64,000 bases of DNA from Marinobacterium sp. (lineage in GTDB: Bacteria; Pseudomonadota; Gammaproteobacteria; Pseudomonadales; Balneatricaceae). Numbering within the stretch: the first letter of the stretch is position 1; every line of letters begins with the position of its first letter. The stretch covers positions 1-64,000 of the forward strand of contig JAUWAC010000009.1 of assembly GCA_030602245.1 (NCBI GenBank), given 5' to 3'. Positions 8,549-18,475 of the stretch are shown here, piece after piece. The position numbers and the translations under genes were made by a program. Under the pieces are notes generated by a model, which did no database searches, was not told where the DNA came from, and saw only the letters and a list, made by a program, of their open reading frames with translations.

Positions 8549-11290
8549 TCAGTGGGCTTGTTCCCAGTTATCGCCGCCGTGTGCCTCGACCTCCAGCGGC
8601 ACATCCAGTGACGCGGCACCTTCCATCAGGGCGCGGACCTGCTCCAGGAACATCGCCTCGTCCTCCGCCCGCACTTCGAATACCAGTTCATCGTGCACCT
8701 GCATGATCATGCGCGCGTCGATACGGCTCTCCCTGAGCCAGTCGTCCACCCGGACCATCGCCCGCTTGATGATATCCGCCGCCGTGCCCTGCATCGGCGC
8801 GTTGATCGCGGTGCGCTCGGCCGCCTGTCGACGCATCGGGTTGCGCACGTTGATATCCGGCAGATAGAGGCGCCGGCCGAAAATCGTTTCCACGTAGCCT
8901 TTGTCCCGTGCCTGTTCGCGCGTCGCATCCATATAACGCTGCACGCCGGGGTAGGTATCGAAGTAATGATCGATGTAGGTCTGGGCGTCCTTGCGAGCAA
9001 CGCCGATCTGCTTCGCCAGTCCGAATGCCGACATGCCGTAGATCAGGCCGAAGTTGATCGCCTTGGCACTGCGGCGCTGCTCCGCCGTCACCTGATCCAG
9101 ACTGACCTTGAACACCTCGGCCGCCGTGGCCTTGTGGATATCTTCGCCGTGCGCGAACGCGTCCAGCAGCCCCTTGTCGCCGGACAGATGCGCCATGATG
9201 CGCAGCTCGATCTGCGAATAGTCGGCCGCGACGATGCGATAGCCCGGTGCGGCGATGAACGCCTGCCGGATCCGCCGGCCCTCGGTGGTGCGTACCGGGA
9301 TATTCTGCAGGTTCGGGTCGGATGACGACAGCCGCCCGGTGGCCGTGTTGGCCTGATGATAGGAGGTATGAATCCGCCCCGTGTGCGGGTTGATCATCTG
9401 CGGCAGCTTGTCGGTATAGGTGGATTTCAGCTTGCTGAGTCCGCGATGTTCAATGATCAGCGCCGGCAACCGGTACTCCAGCGCCAGCTCCTGTAGCACC
9501 TCTTCGGCCGTGGACGGCGCCCCCTTCGGGGTTTTCTTTTTCACCGGCAGGCCCTGCTTCTCGAACAGGATCTCCTGCAGCTGCTTCGGCGAGCCAAGGT
9601 TGAACGCCTCGCCGGCCTCCTCGTGAGCCGCCCGTTCCAGCTCCTCAAGACGCTTTTCGATCTCGACACTCTGCTGCTGCAACAGCCCGGCATCCACCAG
9701 TGCGCCGTTGCGTTCGATCCGCGACAGCACCGGAATCAGCGGCAGCTCGATCTCGTCGAGCACCCTGACCAGCTCGCCTTCGCTGCGCAAACGGGGCATC
9801 AGCTCCTCATGCAGACGCAGCGTGATATCGGCATCTTCCGCGGCGTAGGGCGCGGCCGCCTCCAGCTCGATCTGGTTGAACGTCAGCTGCTTCTTGCCCT
9901 TGCCGGCAATCGCTTCGAAGCTCACCGTATCGATGTCCAGATAGCGCTTGGCCAACGTGTCCATGTCGTGCCGGCTCGCGGTGGAGTTGAGCACATAGGA
10001 CTCGAGCATCGTATCGGAGCCGATCCCCTTCAGCTCGATGCCATAGCGCGCCAGCACGTTCATGTCGTACTTGATGTGCTGGCCGATCTTTTTGATCCCG
10101 ACATCCTCAAGCAGCGGCTTCAGCTGCGCCAGCACCGCATCGCGCGACAGTTGCGTGGGCGCGCCCATGTAATCGTGGGCCAGCGGCACATAGGCGGCCT
10201 TGCCGGGCTCGATGGCAAACGACACCCCGACCAGCTCCGCCTCCATATAGTTGAGGCTCGTGGTCTCGGTATCGAACGCGAAACAGCCCGCGGCCCGGAT
10301 CTGCGCCAACCACTCATCCAATCGCGCCTGCTCGAGCACGGTTTCGTATTCGGTCTCGATCACCGGACGCTCAGCAGCCGTTACCGCGGCGCTCTGTTGC
10401 CCGGCACCGGCGGCAAGCTCATCGACCCAGCTGCGGAATTCAAAGCGCTTGAACAGCTCGAGCAGCTGTTCCGGGTTCGGCTCCGGCACGCGGATATCAC
10501 CGAGCCCCACGTGCAGCTCGACATCGGTCTTGATCGTCGCCAGCTGATAGGACAGCTCCGCCTGTTCGCGGTGCTCCTCGAGTTTCTTCGGCATCGTCTT
10601 GGCGCCGCGAAAGCCCAGTTCGGGAATCCGCTCCAGATTCTGGTACAGATCCTTGATCCCGCCGATCCCCTGCAGCAGCGCCAGCGCCGTTTTCTCGCCG
10701 ACGCCGGGGACACCGGGAATGTTGTCGACCTTATCCCCCATCAGTGCCAGATAATCGATAATCAGCGCCGGCTCGATACCGTACTTGTCGCGCACTCCGT
10801 CGGCATCGAGGCGGGTATCGGTCATGGTGTTGATCAGCGTGACCTTGTCGTCGACCAGCTGCGCCATATCCTTGTCGCCGGTGGAGATGATCACCTCACA
10901 GCTGGCCGCTTCCGCCTGCCGCGCCAGGGTACCGATCACATCGTCCGCTTCCACCCCCTCTTCGACGAAGATCGGAATGCCCATGGCGCGGATAATGTCG
11001 TGAATCGGCTCGATCTGGTCGCGCAGGTCATCCGGCATCGGTGGCCGGTGTGCTTTATAGTCACTGTAGAGTTCGTCGCGGAATGTCTTGCCCTTAGCAT
11101 CGAACACGACCGCCACCGGACTGTCGGGATAGTCCTTGCACAACCGGCGCAGCATTGAGGTCACCACGCGCACGGCACCGGTCGGGAAACCCTCGCTCGT
11201 TCTCATGTCCGCCTGCTGGGAGGCGAAAAAGGCTCTATATAAATAGGAGGAGCCGTCAACTAGAATAACGGGAGGTTTCTTTGCGCTCAT
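8549..11290 (-). CDS. polA: DNA polymerase I
   Basis: Repair and Okazaki-fragment polymerase, 913 residues. The 5' nuclease domain fills about residues 1-310, including [11 protein letters not shown] at the start. A 3'-5' exonuclease domain carries DTETTSL near residue 345, so the proofreading acidic residues look intact. The polymerase domain has ADYSQIELR near 685, the O-helix [14 protein letters not shown], and VHDELVFEV near 866. It starts at the ATG 11288-11290 and is divergent from the DUF2782 gene, as in Pseudomonas. Confidence 0.98.
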   Translation of the reverse strand: MSAKKPPVILVDGSSYLYRAFFASQQADMRTSEGFPTGAVRVVTSMLRRLCKDYPDSPVAVVFDAKGKTFRDELYSDYKAHRPPMPDDLRDQIEPIHDIIRAMGIPIFVEEGVEADDVIGTLARQAEAASCEVIISTGDKDMAQLVDDKVTLINTMTDTRLDADGVRDKYGIEPALIIDYLALMGDKVDNIPGVPGVGEKTALALLQGIGGIKDLYQNLERIPELGFRGAKTMPKKLEEHREQAELSYQLATIKTDVELHVGLGDIRVPEPNPEQLLELFKRFEFRSWVDELAAGAGQQSAAVTAAERPVIETEYETVLEQARLDEWLAQIRAAGCFAFDTETTSLNYMEAELVGVSFAIEPGKAAYVPLAHDYMGAPTQLSRDAVLAQLKPLLEDVGIKKIGQHIKYDMNVLARYGIELKGIGSDTMLESYVLNSTASRHDMDTLAKRYLDIDTVSFEAIAGKGKKQLTFNQIELEAAAPYAAEDADITLRLHEELMPRLRSEGELVRVLDEIELPLIPVLSRIERNGALVDAGLLQQQSVEIEKRLEELERAAHEEAGEAFNLGSPKQLQEILFEKQGLPVKKKTPKGAPSTAEEVLQELALEYRLPALIIEHRGLSKLKSTYTDKLPQMINPHTGRIHTSYHQANTATGRLSSSDPNLQNIPVRTTEGRRIRQAFIAAPGYRIVAADYSQIELRIMAHLSGDKGLLDAFAHGEDIHKATAAEVFKVSLDQVTAEQRRSAKAINFGLIYGMSAFGLAKQIGVARKDAQTYIDHYFDTYPGVQRYMDATREQARDKGYVETIFGRRLYLPDINVRNPMRRQAAERTAINAPMQGTAADIIKRAMVRVDDWLRESRIDARMIMQVHDELVFEVRAEDEAMFLEQVRALMEGAASLDVPLEVEAHGGDNWEQAH

Positions 11291-11404
11291 CGGTGATTTC
11301 CATCGACTGGTGGGTTCGGATCAGTGACCGTGAAGGCCCACAATCATAGACAAAACCGACCGCCCAAACCAATCCGGGGGGTCGCAGGAAACGGGAAGTG
11401 TGAC

Positions 11405-11686
11405 ATGTTCAGACAGTTACTGCTGGCGGGTCTGCTGGCGGCGGCCCCGCTGACGCAGGCCGAAGTCGTGACCGACACCGAAACCAGCGAGCCGCAGATC
11501 ACCATCACCCATGATGGCGACGCCACCTACTACGAGTACTCGATCAACGGGCAGCTCAAGGAGATCAAGGTGGTGCCGGCTGTCGGCAAGCCCTACTACC
11601 TGGTGCCGGCGCAGGGCTCCGACGAGTTCATCCGCGTTGAGGAATCGCAGTTACTGATCCCCAAATGGGTTATTTTTCGCTGGTAA
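11405..11686 (+). CDS. DUF2782 family small secreted protein
   Basis: 93-residue protein of unknown function found beside polA in pseudomonads and relatives. A signal peptide (MFRQLLLAGLLAAAPLTQA) precedes a short domain with YYEYSINGQLKEIKVVP and the conserved C-terminal IPKWVIFRW. The open frame reaches back to 11324, but the ATG at 11405 begins the signal peptide. Only 9 bases separate it from thrB, so the two are probably one transcript. Confidence 0.88.
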   Translation: MFRQLLLAGLLAAAPLTQAEVVTDTETSEPQITITHDGDATYYEYSINGQLKEIKVVPAVGKPYYLVPAQGSDEFIRVEESQLLIPKWVIFRW

Positions 11687-11695
11687 GCAAACATC

Positions 11696-12667
11696 GTGGC
11701 AGTTTATACCGAAGTACGTCCGGCTCAGCTCGAACAGCTGCTGGCCGATTTTGACCTGGGTACCTGCGTCGATTTCAAGGGAATCGAAGGCGGTATCGAA
11801 AACACCAACTACTTTCTTACCCTCGACAAGGACGGCCGCCAGACCCGTTACGTGCTGACCCTGTTCGAGGAGTTCAGCTATGACGAGATGCCGTTCTTCG
11901 TCGAGCTCGGCCGCTGGCTGGCCGAACGCGGCGTGCCGGTGCCTTATGCGATCGAAGACCGCAACGGCATCGGCCTGAAGCAGCTGTGTGGCCGCCCTGC
12001 GTTTCTGCAGCCCTGCTTCAGCGGCCATCACGTGGAGCAGCAGGCACTGACGCCGGCGCACTGCGCCAGCATCGGCCGCGCGCTGGCGCAGCTGCATCTG
12101 GCCGGCAAGGAGTTCTACCTCACCCGTCAGGCCCATCGCGGCGTGTTCTGGTGGCGACGCGAGAGCGAAAGCATCGCCCCGCGCCTGAGCGCCGAGGACG
12201 CCGAGCTGCTGACCACCGAAGTCCGCCTGTTCGACGAGCTGCGCCAGCAGGAAGAGCAGCTGCCGAGCGGCATCATTCACGGCGACCTGTTCCACGATAA
12301 TGCACTGTTCGTCGGCAGCGATGTGGACGCGATCCTCGATATCTACAATGCGGCAACCGCCTACTGGCTGTTCGATCTGGCCATCGTCGCCAACGATTGG
12401 TGTGTATTCGCCGACGGTCGCGTCGATACCGCGCGCGAACGGGCCTTGATCGATGCCTACGCCTCGGTACGCCCGTTCACCGACGCCGAGCACGCGGCCT
12501 GGCCGCAACTGTGCCGCACCGCGGCGATGCGGTTCTGGCTGTCGCGGCTGATCCCGTGGCTCGGCATCAGTCAGGCATCACGCCAGAGCAGCGACATGAA
12601 GCTCAAGGATCCGGACGAGCTGAAGCGGATCCTGCTGGCACGCATCGCCCAGCCGGGCACGCTTTAA
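11696..12667 (+). CDS. thrB: Homoserine kinase, ThrB type II (APH fold)
   Basis: Phosphorylates homoserine in threonine synthesis. The 323-residue product belongs to the aminoglycoside-phosphotransferase-like class, not the GHMP class of E. coli ThrB. It begins MAVYTEVRPAQLEQLLADFD and contains GIEGGIENTNYF and the catalytic GIIHGDLFHDNAL near residue 195, with ILDIYNAAT as the metal-binding region. The start is a GTG. Confidence 0.94.
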   Translation: MAVYTEVRPAQLEQLLADFDLGTCVDFKGIEGGIENTNYFLTLDKDGRQTRYVLTLFEEFSYDEMPFFVELGRWLAERGVPVPYAIEDRNGIGLKQLCGRPAFLQPCFSGHHVEQQALTPAHCASIGRALAQLHLAGKEFYLTRQAHRGVFWWRRESESIAPRLSAEDAELLTTEVRLFDELRQQEEQLPSGIIHGDLFHDNALFVGSDVDAILDIYNAATAYWLFDLAIVANDWCVFADGRVDTARERALIDAYASVRPFTDAEHAAWPQLCRTAAMRFWLSRLIPWLGISQASRQSSDMKLKDPDELKRILLARIAQPGTL

Positions 12668-12677
12668 GCTCCGCAGT

Positions 12678-12703
12678 ACCGCTCGTCTGCCGAGACGAGC
12701 GGT
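12678..12703 (+). terminator. Hairpin after thrB
   Basis: A perfect 11-bp stem (ACCGCTCGTCT with AGACGAGCGGT) with a GCCG loop starts 10 bases past the thrB stop. No T-run follows, so it may be a weak terminator or a 3' stabiliser. Confidence 0.55.
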
Positions 12704-12727
12704 GCTCGCCGCCGGGCGCGGCGCGCC

Positions 12728-12743
12728 CTGTATACTTTTCCAG
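12728..12743 (+). promoter_or_regulatory. LexA box of uvrD
   Basis: CTGT-N8-CCAG, one base from the consensus CTGT-N8-ACAG. The E. coli uvrD operator has the same CCAG variant. It ends 17 bases before a TTATACT -10 (12760-12766), so a bound repressor would cover the -35 region. Confidence 0.7.
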
Positions 12744-12816
12744 TACCCGCCTTAAACCGTTATACTCTGCCCCCTGCGAACCCCGAAACTGCGCACACGA
12801 CTTCTGCGAAAGGCCT

Positions 12817-15030
12817 ATGGACGTTACCCACATCATCGACTCGCTCAACGATGCCCAGCGTCAGGCGGTAACAGCCGACGTCAAGAATCTGCTGGTGCTG
12901 GCCGGCGCCGGCTCCGGCAAAACCCGCGTCCTGGTACACCGCATCGCCTGGCTGATCGAGGCGGAAGGGATGTCACCCTACTCGATCATGGCCGTCACCT
13001 TTACCAACAAGGCGGCGCGCGAGATGCGCGGGCGTATCGAACATCTGCTGGGCCTCAACACCCACGGCATGTGGGTCGGTACCTTCCACGGCCTCGCCCA
13101 CCGTCTGCTGCGCGCGCACTGGCGCGACGCCGGCCTGCGCGACAACTTCCAGATCATGGACAGCGATGACCAGCTGCGCCTGATCAAGCGCCTGTGCAAG
13201 GAGATGAATCTGGACGAGACGCGCTGGCCGCCGAAGCAGATCCAGTGGTACATCAACGCGCAGAAGGACGAAGGGCTGCGCAGCCGTCATATCGAGCGCA
13301 GCGGCGACCATTTCCAGGACACCCTGGTGCGTGTCTACGAAGCCTATGAAGAGGCGTGCGAACGCGGCGGCATGATTGACTTCGGGGAGCTGCTGCTGCG
13401 CGCGCTCGAACTGCTGCGCGACCGGGCACCGGCGCTGCTGGCGCACTACCGCGAGCGCTTCCGCTACGTGCTGGTGGACGAGTTTCAGGATACCAACGCG
13501 ATCCAGTACGCCTGGCTGCGCCTGCTCTGCGAAGGCGGTGACAAACTGATGGCGGTGGGCGATGACGACCAGTCGATCTACGGCTGGCGTGGCGCCCGGA
13601 TCGAAAACATCCAGCACCTGCCGGACCATTTCCCGGGTACCGAGACGATCCGTCTGGAGCAGAACTACCGCTCCACCGGCACCATCCTCGGTGCCGCCAA
13701 TGCGGTGATTCGCAACAACTTCGGCCGCCTCGGCAAGGAGCTCTGGACCCGTCTTGGCGATGGCGAGCCGATCAGTCTCTACGCCGCCTTCAACGAGCAG
13801 GATGAGGCGCGTTTCATCGTCGATCAGATCAGCAAGTGGATCGACGACGGCAACCGCCGCGACGAAAGCGCGATCCTCTACCGCTCCAACGCCCAGTCAC
13901 GCGTGCTCGAGGAAACCCTGATCCGGGCCGGCATTGCGTACCGCATCTACGGCGGTCAGCGCTTTTACGACCGTCTCGAGATCAAGAACGCGCTGGCCTA
14001 TCTGCGCCTGATCGCCAACCGCGACGACGACACCGCGATGGAGCGGATCATCAACGTGCCGACGCGCGGCATCGGTACCCGCACCATCGAGCAGATCCGC
14101 GAACACGCGCGCGCCGAGGGTGTGTCCATGTGGCGCGCCGCCAACGAAATCATCGAGTACGGCAAGCTCGCGGCCCGTGCCGGCAATGCGCTGCAGGGCT
14201 TTCTCGACCTCATCAACCGGCTCGATACCGAAACCCGCGATACCGAACTGCACGAGCAGACCGAGCACGTGATCGCGCACTCCGGTCTGATCCAGCACCA
14301 TGAAAAGGAAAAGGGCGAGAAGGCGCAGTCGCGCATCGAAAACCTTGAGGAACTGGTTACCGCGGCGCGCCAGTTCGCCGCTCAATGGCAGGAGGACGAG
14401 ACGCCGGAAGGGTTCAATTCGGTGCTCGCCGCGTTCCTTGATCAGGCCGCCCTCGATGCCGGCGAAGCGCAGGCCGATGTACACACCGACAGCGTACAGC
14501 TGATGACGCTGCACTCGGCCAAGGGCCTTGAGTTCCCGCTGGTCTTTCTGGCCGGCATGGAGGAGGGCCTGTTCCCGCACAGCATGTCGGCGGAGGAACC
14601 GGGACGCCTCGAGGAGGAGCGCCGCCTCTGTTACGTCGGCATCACCCGTGCCATGAAGAAGCTCTACCTGACCTACGCTGAGTCGCGTCGATTGCATGGT
14701 CAGGAGAACTACAACCGCCCCTCCCGCTTCATTCAGGAGATCCCGCACGAGCTGATCGAAGAGGTGCGCCTGAATGCCAGCGTACGCCGTCCCTACGGCA
14801 GCAGCTATCAGCAGGAGAGCAGCCCCCTGTTCGGCAGCGCCAGCCTCGGTGGCAGCGATGTGCCCGACACCAGCCTCGCGCTCGGGCAGCGCGTGCGCCA
14901 TCCCAAGTTTGGTGAAGGCATGGTGATCAACTTCGAGGGCAGCGGCCCCAAGGCCCGGGTTCAGGTCAACTTCGACCGCGAGGGCAGCAAGTGGCTCGTT
15001 GTCGGCTTCGCCCGCCTCGAAGCGATCTGA
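12817..15030 (+). CDS. uvrD: DNA helicase II, UvrD
   Basis: SF1 3'-5' helicase of mismatch and nucleotide-excision repair. The 737-residue product has Walker A AGAGSGKT at 29-36, Walker B VDEFQDTN near 225, DDDQSIYGWRG near 248, and LMTLHSAKGLEFP near 565, with a C-terminal Tudor-like region (LGQRVRHPKFGEGMVINFEG). The frame is open far upstream through thrB, but the ATG at 12817 after GAAAGG gives the family N-terminus. A LexA-like box predicts SOS induction. Confidence 0.97.
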   Translation: MDVTHIIDSLNDAQRQAVTADVKNLLVLAGAGSGKTRVLVHRIAWLIEAEGMSPYSIMAVTFTNKAAREMRGRIEHLLGLNTHGMWVGTFHGLAHRLLRAHWRDAGLRDNFQIMDSDDQLRLIKRLCKEMNLDETRWPPKQIQWYINAQKDEGLRSRHIERSGDHFQDTLVRVYEAYEEACERGGMIDFGELLLRALELLRDRAPALLAHYRERFRYVLVDEFQDTNAIQYAWLRLLCEGGDKLMAVGDDDQSIYGWRGARIENIQHLPDHFPGTETIRLEQNYRSTGTILGAANAVIRNNFGRLGKELWTRLGDGEPISLYAAFNEQDEARFIVDQISKWIDDGNRRDESAILYRSNAQSRVLEETLIRAGIAYRIYGGQRFYDRLEIKNALAYLRLIANRDDDTAMERIINVPTRGIGTRTIEQIREHARAEGVSMWRAANEIIEYGKLAARAGNALQGFLDLINRLDTETRDTELHEQTEHVIAHSGLIQHHEKEKGEKAQSRIENLEELVTAARQFAAQWQEDETPEGFNSVLAAFLDQAALDAGEAQADVHTDSVQLMTLHSAKGLEFPLVFLAGMEEGLFPHSMSAEEPGRLEEERRLCYVGITRAMKKLYLTYAESRRLHGQENYNRPSRFIQEIPHELIEEVRLNASVRRPYGSSYQQESSPLFGSASLGGSDVPDTSLALGQRVRHPKFGEGMVINFEGSGPKARVQVNFDREGSKWLVVGFARLEAI

Positions 15031-15040
15031 TCAGCGTACA

Positions 15041-15058
15041 CGGGGGCCGCAGCCCCCG
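15041..15058 (+). terminator. Terminator after uvrD
   Basis: A GGGGGC/GCCCCC stem (15042-15047 with 15052-15057) on a CGCA loop, followed by GCTTT, 11 bases past the uvrD stop. Confidence 0.6.
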
Positions 15059-15109
15059 CTTTCCCGGCGGCAACACCCCGGCTGCCTGCTAAGCTTCCCT
15101 TCATGACGG

Positions 15110-15137
15110 TTGCGCGCAGCTGCGTGCCCTTTAGAAT
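15110..15137 (+). promoter_or_regulatory. Promoter of the DASS transporter gene
   Basis: TTGCGC (15110-15115) and TAGAAT (15132-15137) are 16 bases apart, about 50 bases before the GTG start at 15189. Confidence 0.55.
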
Positions 15138-15188
15138 TGCGACCTTCGTCTAACGGCGACCCCTATCGGACTCTGAGGAGCTTTTAAC

Positions 15189-16526
15189 GTGTCTGCACGT
15201 GTTGTCACCTTTCTGATCGCGCTGGCAGCAGCCGCTGCCATCTACCTTCTGGCGCCGCTGGAGCCGACCCTGAAAACCGGCCTGTCGATTCTGGCACTGA
15301 TCGCCATTCTGTGGATGACGGAAACCTTTCACATTACCGTCACCGCGCTGTTGATCCCGGTGCTGACGGTGATCGCGGGCGTGTTTTCAGTGGCCGACGC
15401 GCTGCGTAACTTCGCCAACCCGATCATATTCCTGTTTCTGGGCGGCTTCGCGCTGGCCGCGGCGCTGAGCGAGCAGGGACTGGATCGCTACATCTCGGCC
15501 CATGTGGTGCGCCTTGCCCGGGGCCGCCTCGGCCTCGCCACCATTCTGCTGTTCCTGACCGCAGCCGGCCTGTCGATGTGGATCTCCAACACCGCCACCA
15601 CGGCGATGATGCTGCCGCTGGCACTGGGCCTGCTCAAGCAGCTGTCCTATGAAGAGAGCAAACGCACCTACTGGTTCGTGCTGCTGGGTCTGGCCTACTC
15701 CGCCAGCATCGGCGGTATCGGCACCCTCGTCGGCAGCCCGCCCAACGCAATCGCGGCCGCGCAGGTCGGTCTGAACTTCGTCGGCTGGCTCAAGATCGGG
15801 CTGCCGGTGGTGCTGATCGCCTTCCCGCTGATGCTGGTCGTGCTCTGGATGGTCATGCGCCCGCAGCTGAACCACCGCTTCAGCGAGCCGGATTCACATC
15901 AGCCGCTGACCCGCATGCAGTGGATGACGCTTGGTGTGTTCAGCCTGACGGTGCTGATGTGGCTGTTCAGCGGCCCGATCTCGAAACTGGTCGGGGTCAA
16001 GGGCGGCTTCGACGCGCTGATCGCGGTCATCGCGATCCTGCTGCTGTGCATGCTGCGCCTGGTGTCCTGGAAAGCGGTCGAGAAGTCTGCGGACTGGGGC
16101 GTCCTGTTGCTGTTCGGCGGCGGCCTGACGCTGTCGGCAATGCTGAAGGAAACCGGCACCAGCCTGTTTCTGGCCGAGTCGATCAGCAGTCTGCTGGAAG
16201 GTGCCCCGCTGGTGGTGTTCGTGCTGGTCGTGGCCGGCTTCGTGGTGATGCTGACCGAGATCGCCAGCAACACCGCCAGCAGTGCCCTGCTGGTGCCGAT
16301 TTTCGTCGGCATTGCCGGTGTCATGGGGATGCCGGAAGTGGTGATGGCAGCCGTGATTGCGATCGCCGCGTCCTGCGCATTCATGCTGCCAGTGGCCACA
16401 CCGCCCAATGCGATCGTGTATGGCTGTGGCTGCGTCCCGCAGACGCAGATGATGCGCGCCGGGGTGGTACTGAATGCGGTGATGACCGCGCTGATCACCG
16501 GCTTTGCGATGGTGATGATCGGCTGA
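15189..16526 (+). CDS. DASS-family (SLC13-like) anion:sodium symporter
   Basis: 445-residue inner-membrane protein with about 11 hydrophobic segments in two inverted halves. Each half carries the serine-asparagine-threonine substrate/sodium motif: ISNTATTAMMLP near residue 136 and ASNTASSALLVP near 357. The paired loops GSPPNAIA and ATPPNAIVYG also fit the family. Probable substrates are C4-dicarboxylates or sulfate; the sequence does not decide. GTG start after GAGGAGCTTTTAAC. It stands alone between uvrD and a convergent thioesterase gene. Confidence 0.9.
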   Translation: MSARVVTFLIALAAAAAIYLLAPLEPTLKTGLSILALIAILWMTETFHITVTALLIPVLTVIAGVFSVADALRNFANPIIFLFLGGFALAAALSEQGLDRYISAHVVRLARGRLGLATILLFLTAAGLSMWISNTATTAMMLPLALGLLKQLSYEESKRTYWFVLLGLAYSASIGGIGTLVGSPPNAIAAAQVGLNFVGWLKIGLPVVLIAFPLMLVVLWMVMRPQLNHRFSEPDSHQPLTRMQWMTLGVFSLTVLMWLFSGPISKLVGVKGGFDALIAVIAILLLCMLRLVSWKAVEKSADWGVLLLFGGGLTLSAMLKETGTSLFLAESISSLLEGAPLVVFVLVVAGFVVMLTEIASNTASSALLVPIFVGIAGVMGMPEVVMAAVIAIAASCAFMLPVATPPNAIVYGCGCVPQTQMMRAGVVLNAVMTALITGFAMVMIG

Positions 16527-16540
16527 TCGCGCCGACGGCT

Positions 16541-16568
16541 GTGCTGCGTGCCCGGCGGCGCGCAGCAC
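16541..16568. terminator. Hairpin between convergent transporter and thioesterase genes
   Basis: GTGCTGCG pairs with CGCAGCAC across a 12-base loop, in the 53-base gap between the two stops. No clear T-run is present, so function as a shared terminator is only likely. Confidence 0.4.
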
Positions 16569-16579
16569 ACGCCAATCGA

Positions 16580-16990
16580 TCAGATCTCTTCAACCGGCGG
16601 CAGACGCCGGATATGTCCGTCCGCATCGATGGCGACCTGCACGCACTCGCAGGCCGTGACCTTACGCGGCGACAGCCCGTCCGGGCACAGTCCCCAGCAC
16701 TCCACCGCAATGCGCAGCGAGCTGTGACCGCGTTCGATCACGCGGGTGTAGAAGCCGAGAATGGTGCCCTGCAGCACCGGTGACATGAAGTTCATGCGCC
16801 CGACCGACACGGTGGCCACGCGCCCGCGTGCCTCCTGCCCGGCGCGGATCTCGCTGGCCAGCACGGCCTGAGCGCTGACCCAGCCGCCGTAGACATCACC
16901 GAACATGTTCACTGCGTCCGCACCGGCCGGCAGTTGCAGGCTCAGTTCGCCTTCGGGCTGCAACACCCCCTCATCGCGAGAAGACCCCAT
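16580..16990 (-). CDS. YciA-like acyl-CoA thioesterase (hotdog fold)
   Basis: 136-residue hotdog-domain protein. VNMFGDVYGGWVSAQAVLAS matches the YciA-type catalytic helix, with the aspartate of GDVYGGW as the expected general acid/base. VGRMNFMSPVLQGTILGFYTRV forms the conserved strand. YciA enzymes hydrolyse a broad range of acyl-CoAs. No operon partner: it is convergent with the transporter and divergent from pstS. Confidence 0.8.
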   Translation of the reverse strand: MGSSRDEGVLQPEGELSLQLPAGADAVNMFGDVYGGWVSAQAVLASEIRAGQEARGRVATVSVGRMNFMSPVLQGTILGFYTRVIERGHSSLRIAVECWGLCPDGLSPRKVTACECVQVAIDADGHIRRLPPVEEI

Positions 16991-17120
16991 TTCGACTCCT
17001 GTTATTGTTGGCTTTACCTGGTCGTCGGCCGCGCTGGGCCGACCGCTATGATAATCGATTCAGTGCCAAACCACAGGTCATACACGCCGATAAGCATCAC
17101 CCGATACGACATTGTGACAG

Positions 17121-17154
17121 CTGTAACATATCGGTCATCTTTCCCTCTTATAGT
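17121..17154 (+). promoter_or_regulatory. Pho box and promoter of pstS
   Basis: CTGTAAC-ATAT-CGGTCAT (17121-17138) fits the PhoB operator CTGTCAT-N4-CTGTCAT with three mismatches. A TATAGT -10 (17149-17154) follows 10 bases later, which is the usual geometry of a PhoB-activated promoter lacking a good -35. Confidence 0.75.
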
Positions 17155-17208
17155 GCCGCCCTACCAACAGATCACTTTCACACGATCCAGCTAAATGAGG
17201 GTAACAGA

Positions 17209-18270
17209 ATGAAATTGCGTACTCAGGCACTCGCGATCGCCATGACCGCCGTTACCGGCCTGACCATGGCCACCGCAGCCTCCGCCCGCGATACCATCAG
17301 CATCGTTGGCTCCTCCACCGTCTACCCGTTCGCGACTGTGGTTGCGGAGCGTTTCGGTACCAAGACCGATTTCAACACCCCGAAGCTGGAGTCCACCGGT
17401 TCCGGCGGCGGCATGAAGCTGTTCTGTCAGGGCATCGGCACCCAGCACCCGGATATCACCAATGCGTCCCGCCGCATGAAGGCGTCCGAGTTTGAGCTGT
17501 GCCAGAGCAACGGCGTAACCGACATCACCGAATTCCGCATCGGTTCTGACGGTATCGTGATCGCCAGCTCCAAGGACGCGGAGAACCTGGATATCACGCT
17601 GGAGCAGCTGTTCCTGGCACTGGGTGCTGAAGTACCGGTCGATGGCAAGTGGGTTGCGAACCCGCACAAGAACTGGAGCGATGTTGACGCCAGCCTGCCG
17701 AACAAGCCGATCCGCGTTATGGGTCCGCCGCCGACGTCCGGTACGCGCGACTCCTTCAACGAACTGGCACTGGGCGCTGGCTGTAAGAAACTGCCGGAGC
17801 TGCAGGGCGTCGACAAGGCGACCTACAAGGCCGAGTTCCGCGCCAAGTGTGAAAGCGTGCGTGAAGACGGTGCCTTCATCGAAGCCGGCGAAAATGACAA
17901 CCTGATCGTACAGAAGCTGATCGGCGATACCGGCCTGTATGGCGTCTTCGGCTACAGCTTCCTGGAAGAAAACGCTGACCGTCTGCAGGCGGCCACGCTG
18001 AACGGCAAGATCCCGACCGCCGAAGGCATCGCGGCTGACGAGTATCCGGTTGCCCGCTCCCTGTTCTTCTACGTCAAGAAGGCACACGTGGGCGTTGTTC
18101 CGGGCATTCAGGAGTACGTCTCCGAGTTCACCAGCAACGCGGCACTGGGTCAGAACGGCTACCTCAAGGATGTCGGCCTGATCGTTCCGCCGCGCGAGCA
18201 GCTGGCTGAGCTGATGGACAAGGCCGAGAACCTGCCGAACCTGACGCTTGACGAGCTCAAGAAGAAGTAA
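17209..18270 (+). CDS. pstS: Phosphate ABC transporter, periplasmic binding protein PstS
   Basis: Captures phosphate for the PstCAB transporter. The 353-residue precursor has a signal peptide cleaved near SARD, then the phosphate-binding loop IVGSSTVYPF, ESTGSGGGMKLF, and PPPTSGTRDSFNELAL. The ATG at 17209 follows GAGGGTAACAG; the frame open upstream has no signal peptide. First gene of the pst cluster and behind a Pho box. Confidence 0.96.
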   Translation: MKLRTQALAIAMTAVTGLTMATAASARDTISIVGSSTVYPFATVVAERFGTKTDFNTPKLESTGSGGGMKLFCQGIGTQHPDITNASRRMKASEFELCQSNGVTDITEFRIGSDGIVIASSKDAENLDITLEQLFLALGAEVPVDGKWVANPHKNWSDVDASLPNKPIRVMGPPPTSGTRDSFNELALGAGCKKLPELQGVDKATYKAEFRAKCESVREDGAFIEAGENDNLIVQKLIGDTGLYGVFGYSFLEENADRLQAATLNGKIPTAEGIAADEYPVARSLFFYVKKAHVGVVPGIQEYVSEFTSNAALGQNGYLKDVGLIVPPREQLAELMDKAENLPNLTLDELKKK

Positions 18271-18296
18271 GGCAGACAGGATCGGTCAGATCCCCC

Positions 18297-18326
18297 GGGG
18301 TGCGGTCCTGTAAAGGGCCGCACCCT
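18297..18326 (+). terminator. Hairpin/attenuator between pstS and pstC
   Basis: GGGGTGCGG (18297-18305) pairs with CCGCACCCT (18318-18326) and is followed by TT. Such a partial terminator after a binding-protein gene would keep pstS expressed above pstC, pstA and pstB. Confidence 0.65.
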
Positions 18327-18367
18327 TTCGTACGTCTGGAGCGACAGGCTCCGACGGACGAACCGCG

Positions 18368-18405
18368 GTGGCGGAGGACAGGGCTCCCGGGCTCGCCTCC
18401 GCCAC
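18368..18405 (+). other. Second hairpin in the pstS-pstC gap
   Basis: GTGGCGGAGG (18368-18377) pairs exactly with CCTCCGCCAC (18396-18405) around an 18-base GC-rich loop. No T-run follows, which suggests a stability or processing element more than a terminator. Confidence 0.5.
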
Positions 18406-18475
18406 TGACCGTGTCGGCGCCGTGGCAACAGGGTACAATCGGCGCCCAACGAAGAAGTCGCAGACAGGTAGATTC

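Noticed and set aside
9623-11158. A 511-codon frame antisense to polA
   Set aside because: polA is unmistakable on the other strand and this frame shows no recognisable domain.
12397-12816. N-terminal extension of uvrD
   Set aside because: It reads thrB out of frame and passes through a hairpin and the LexA box.
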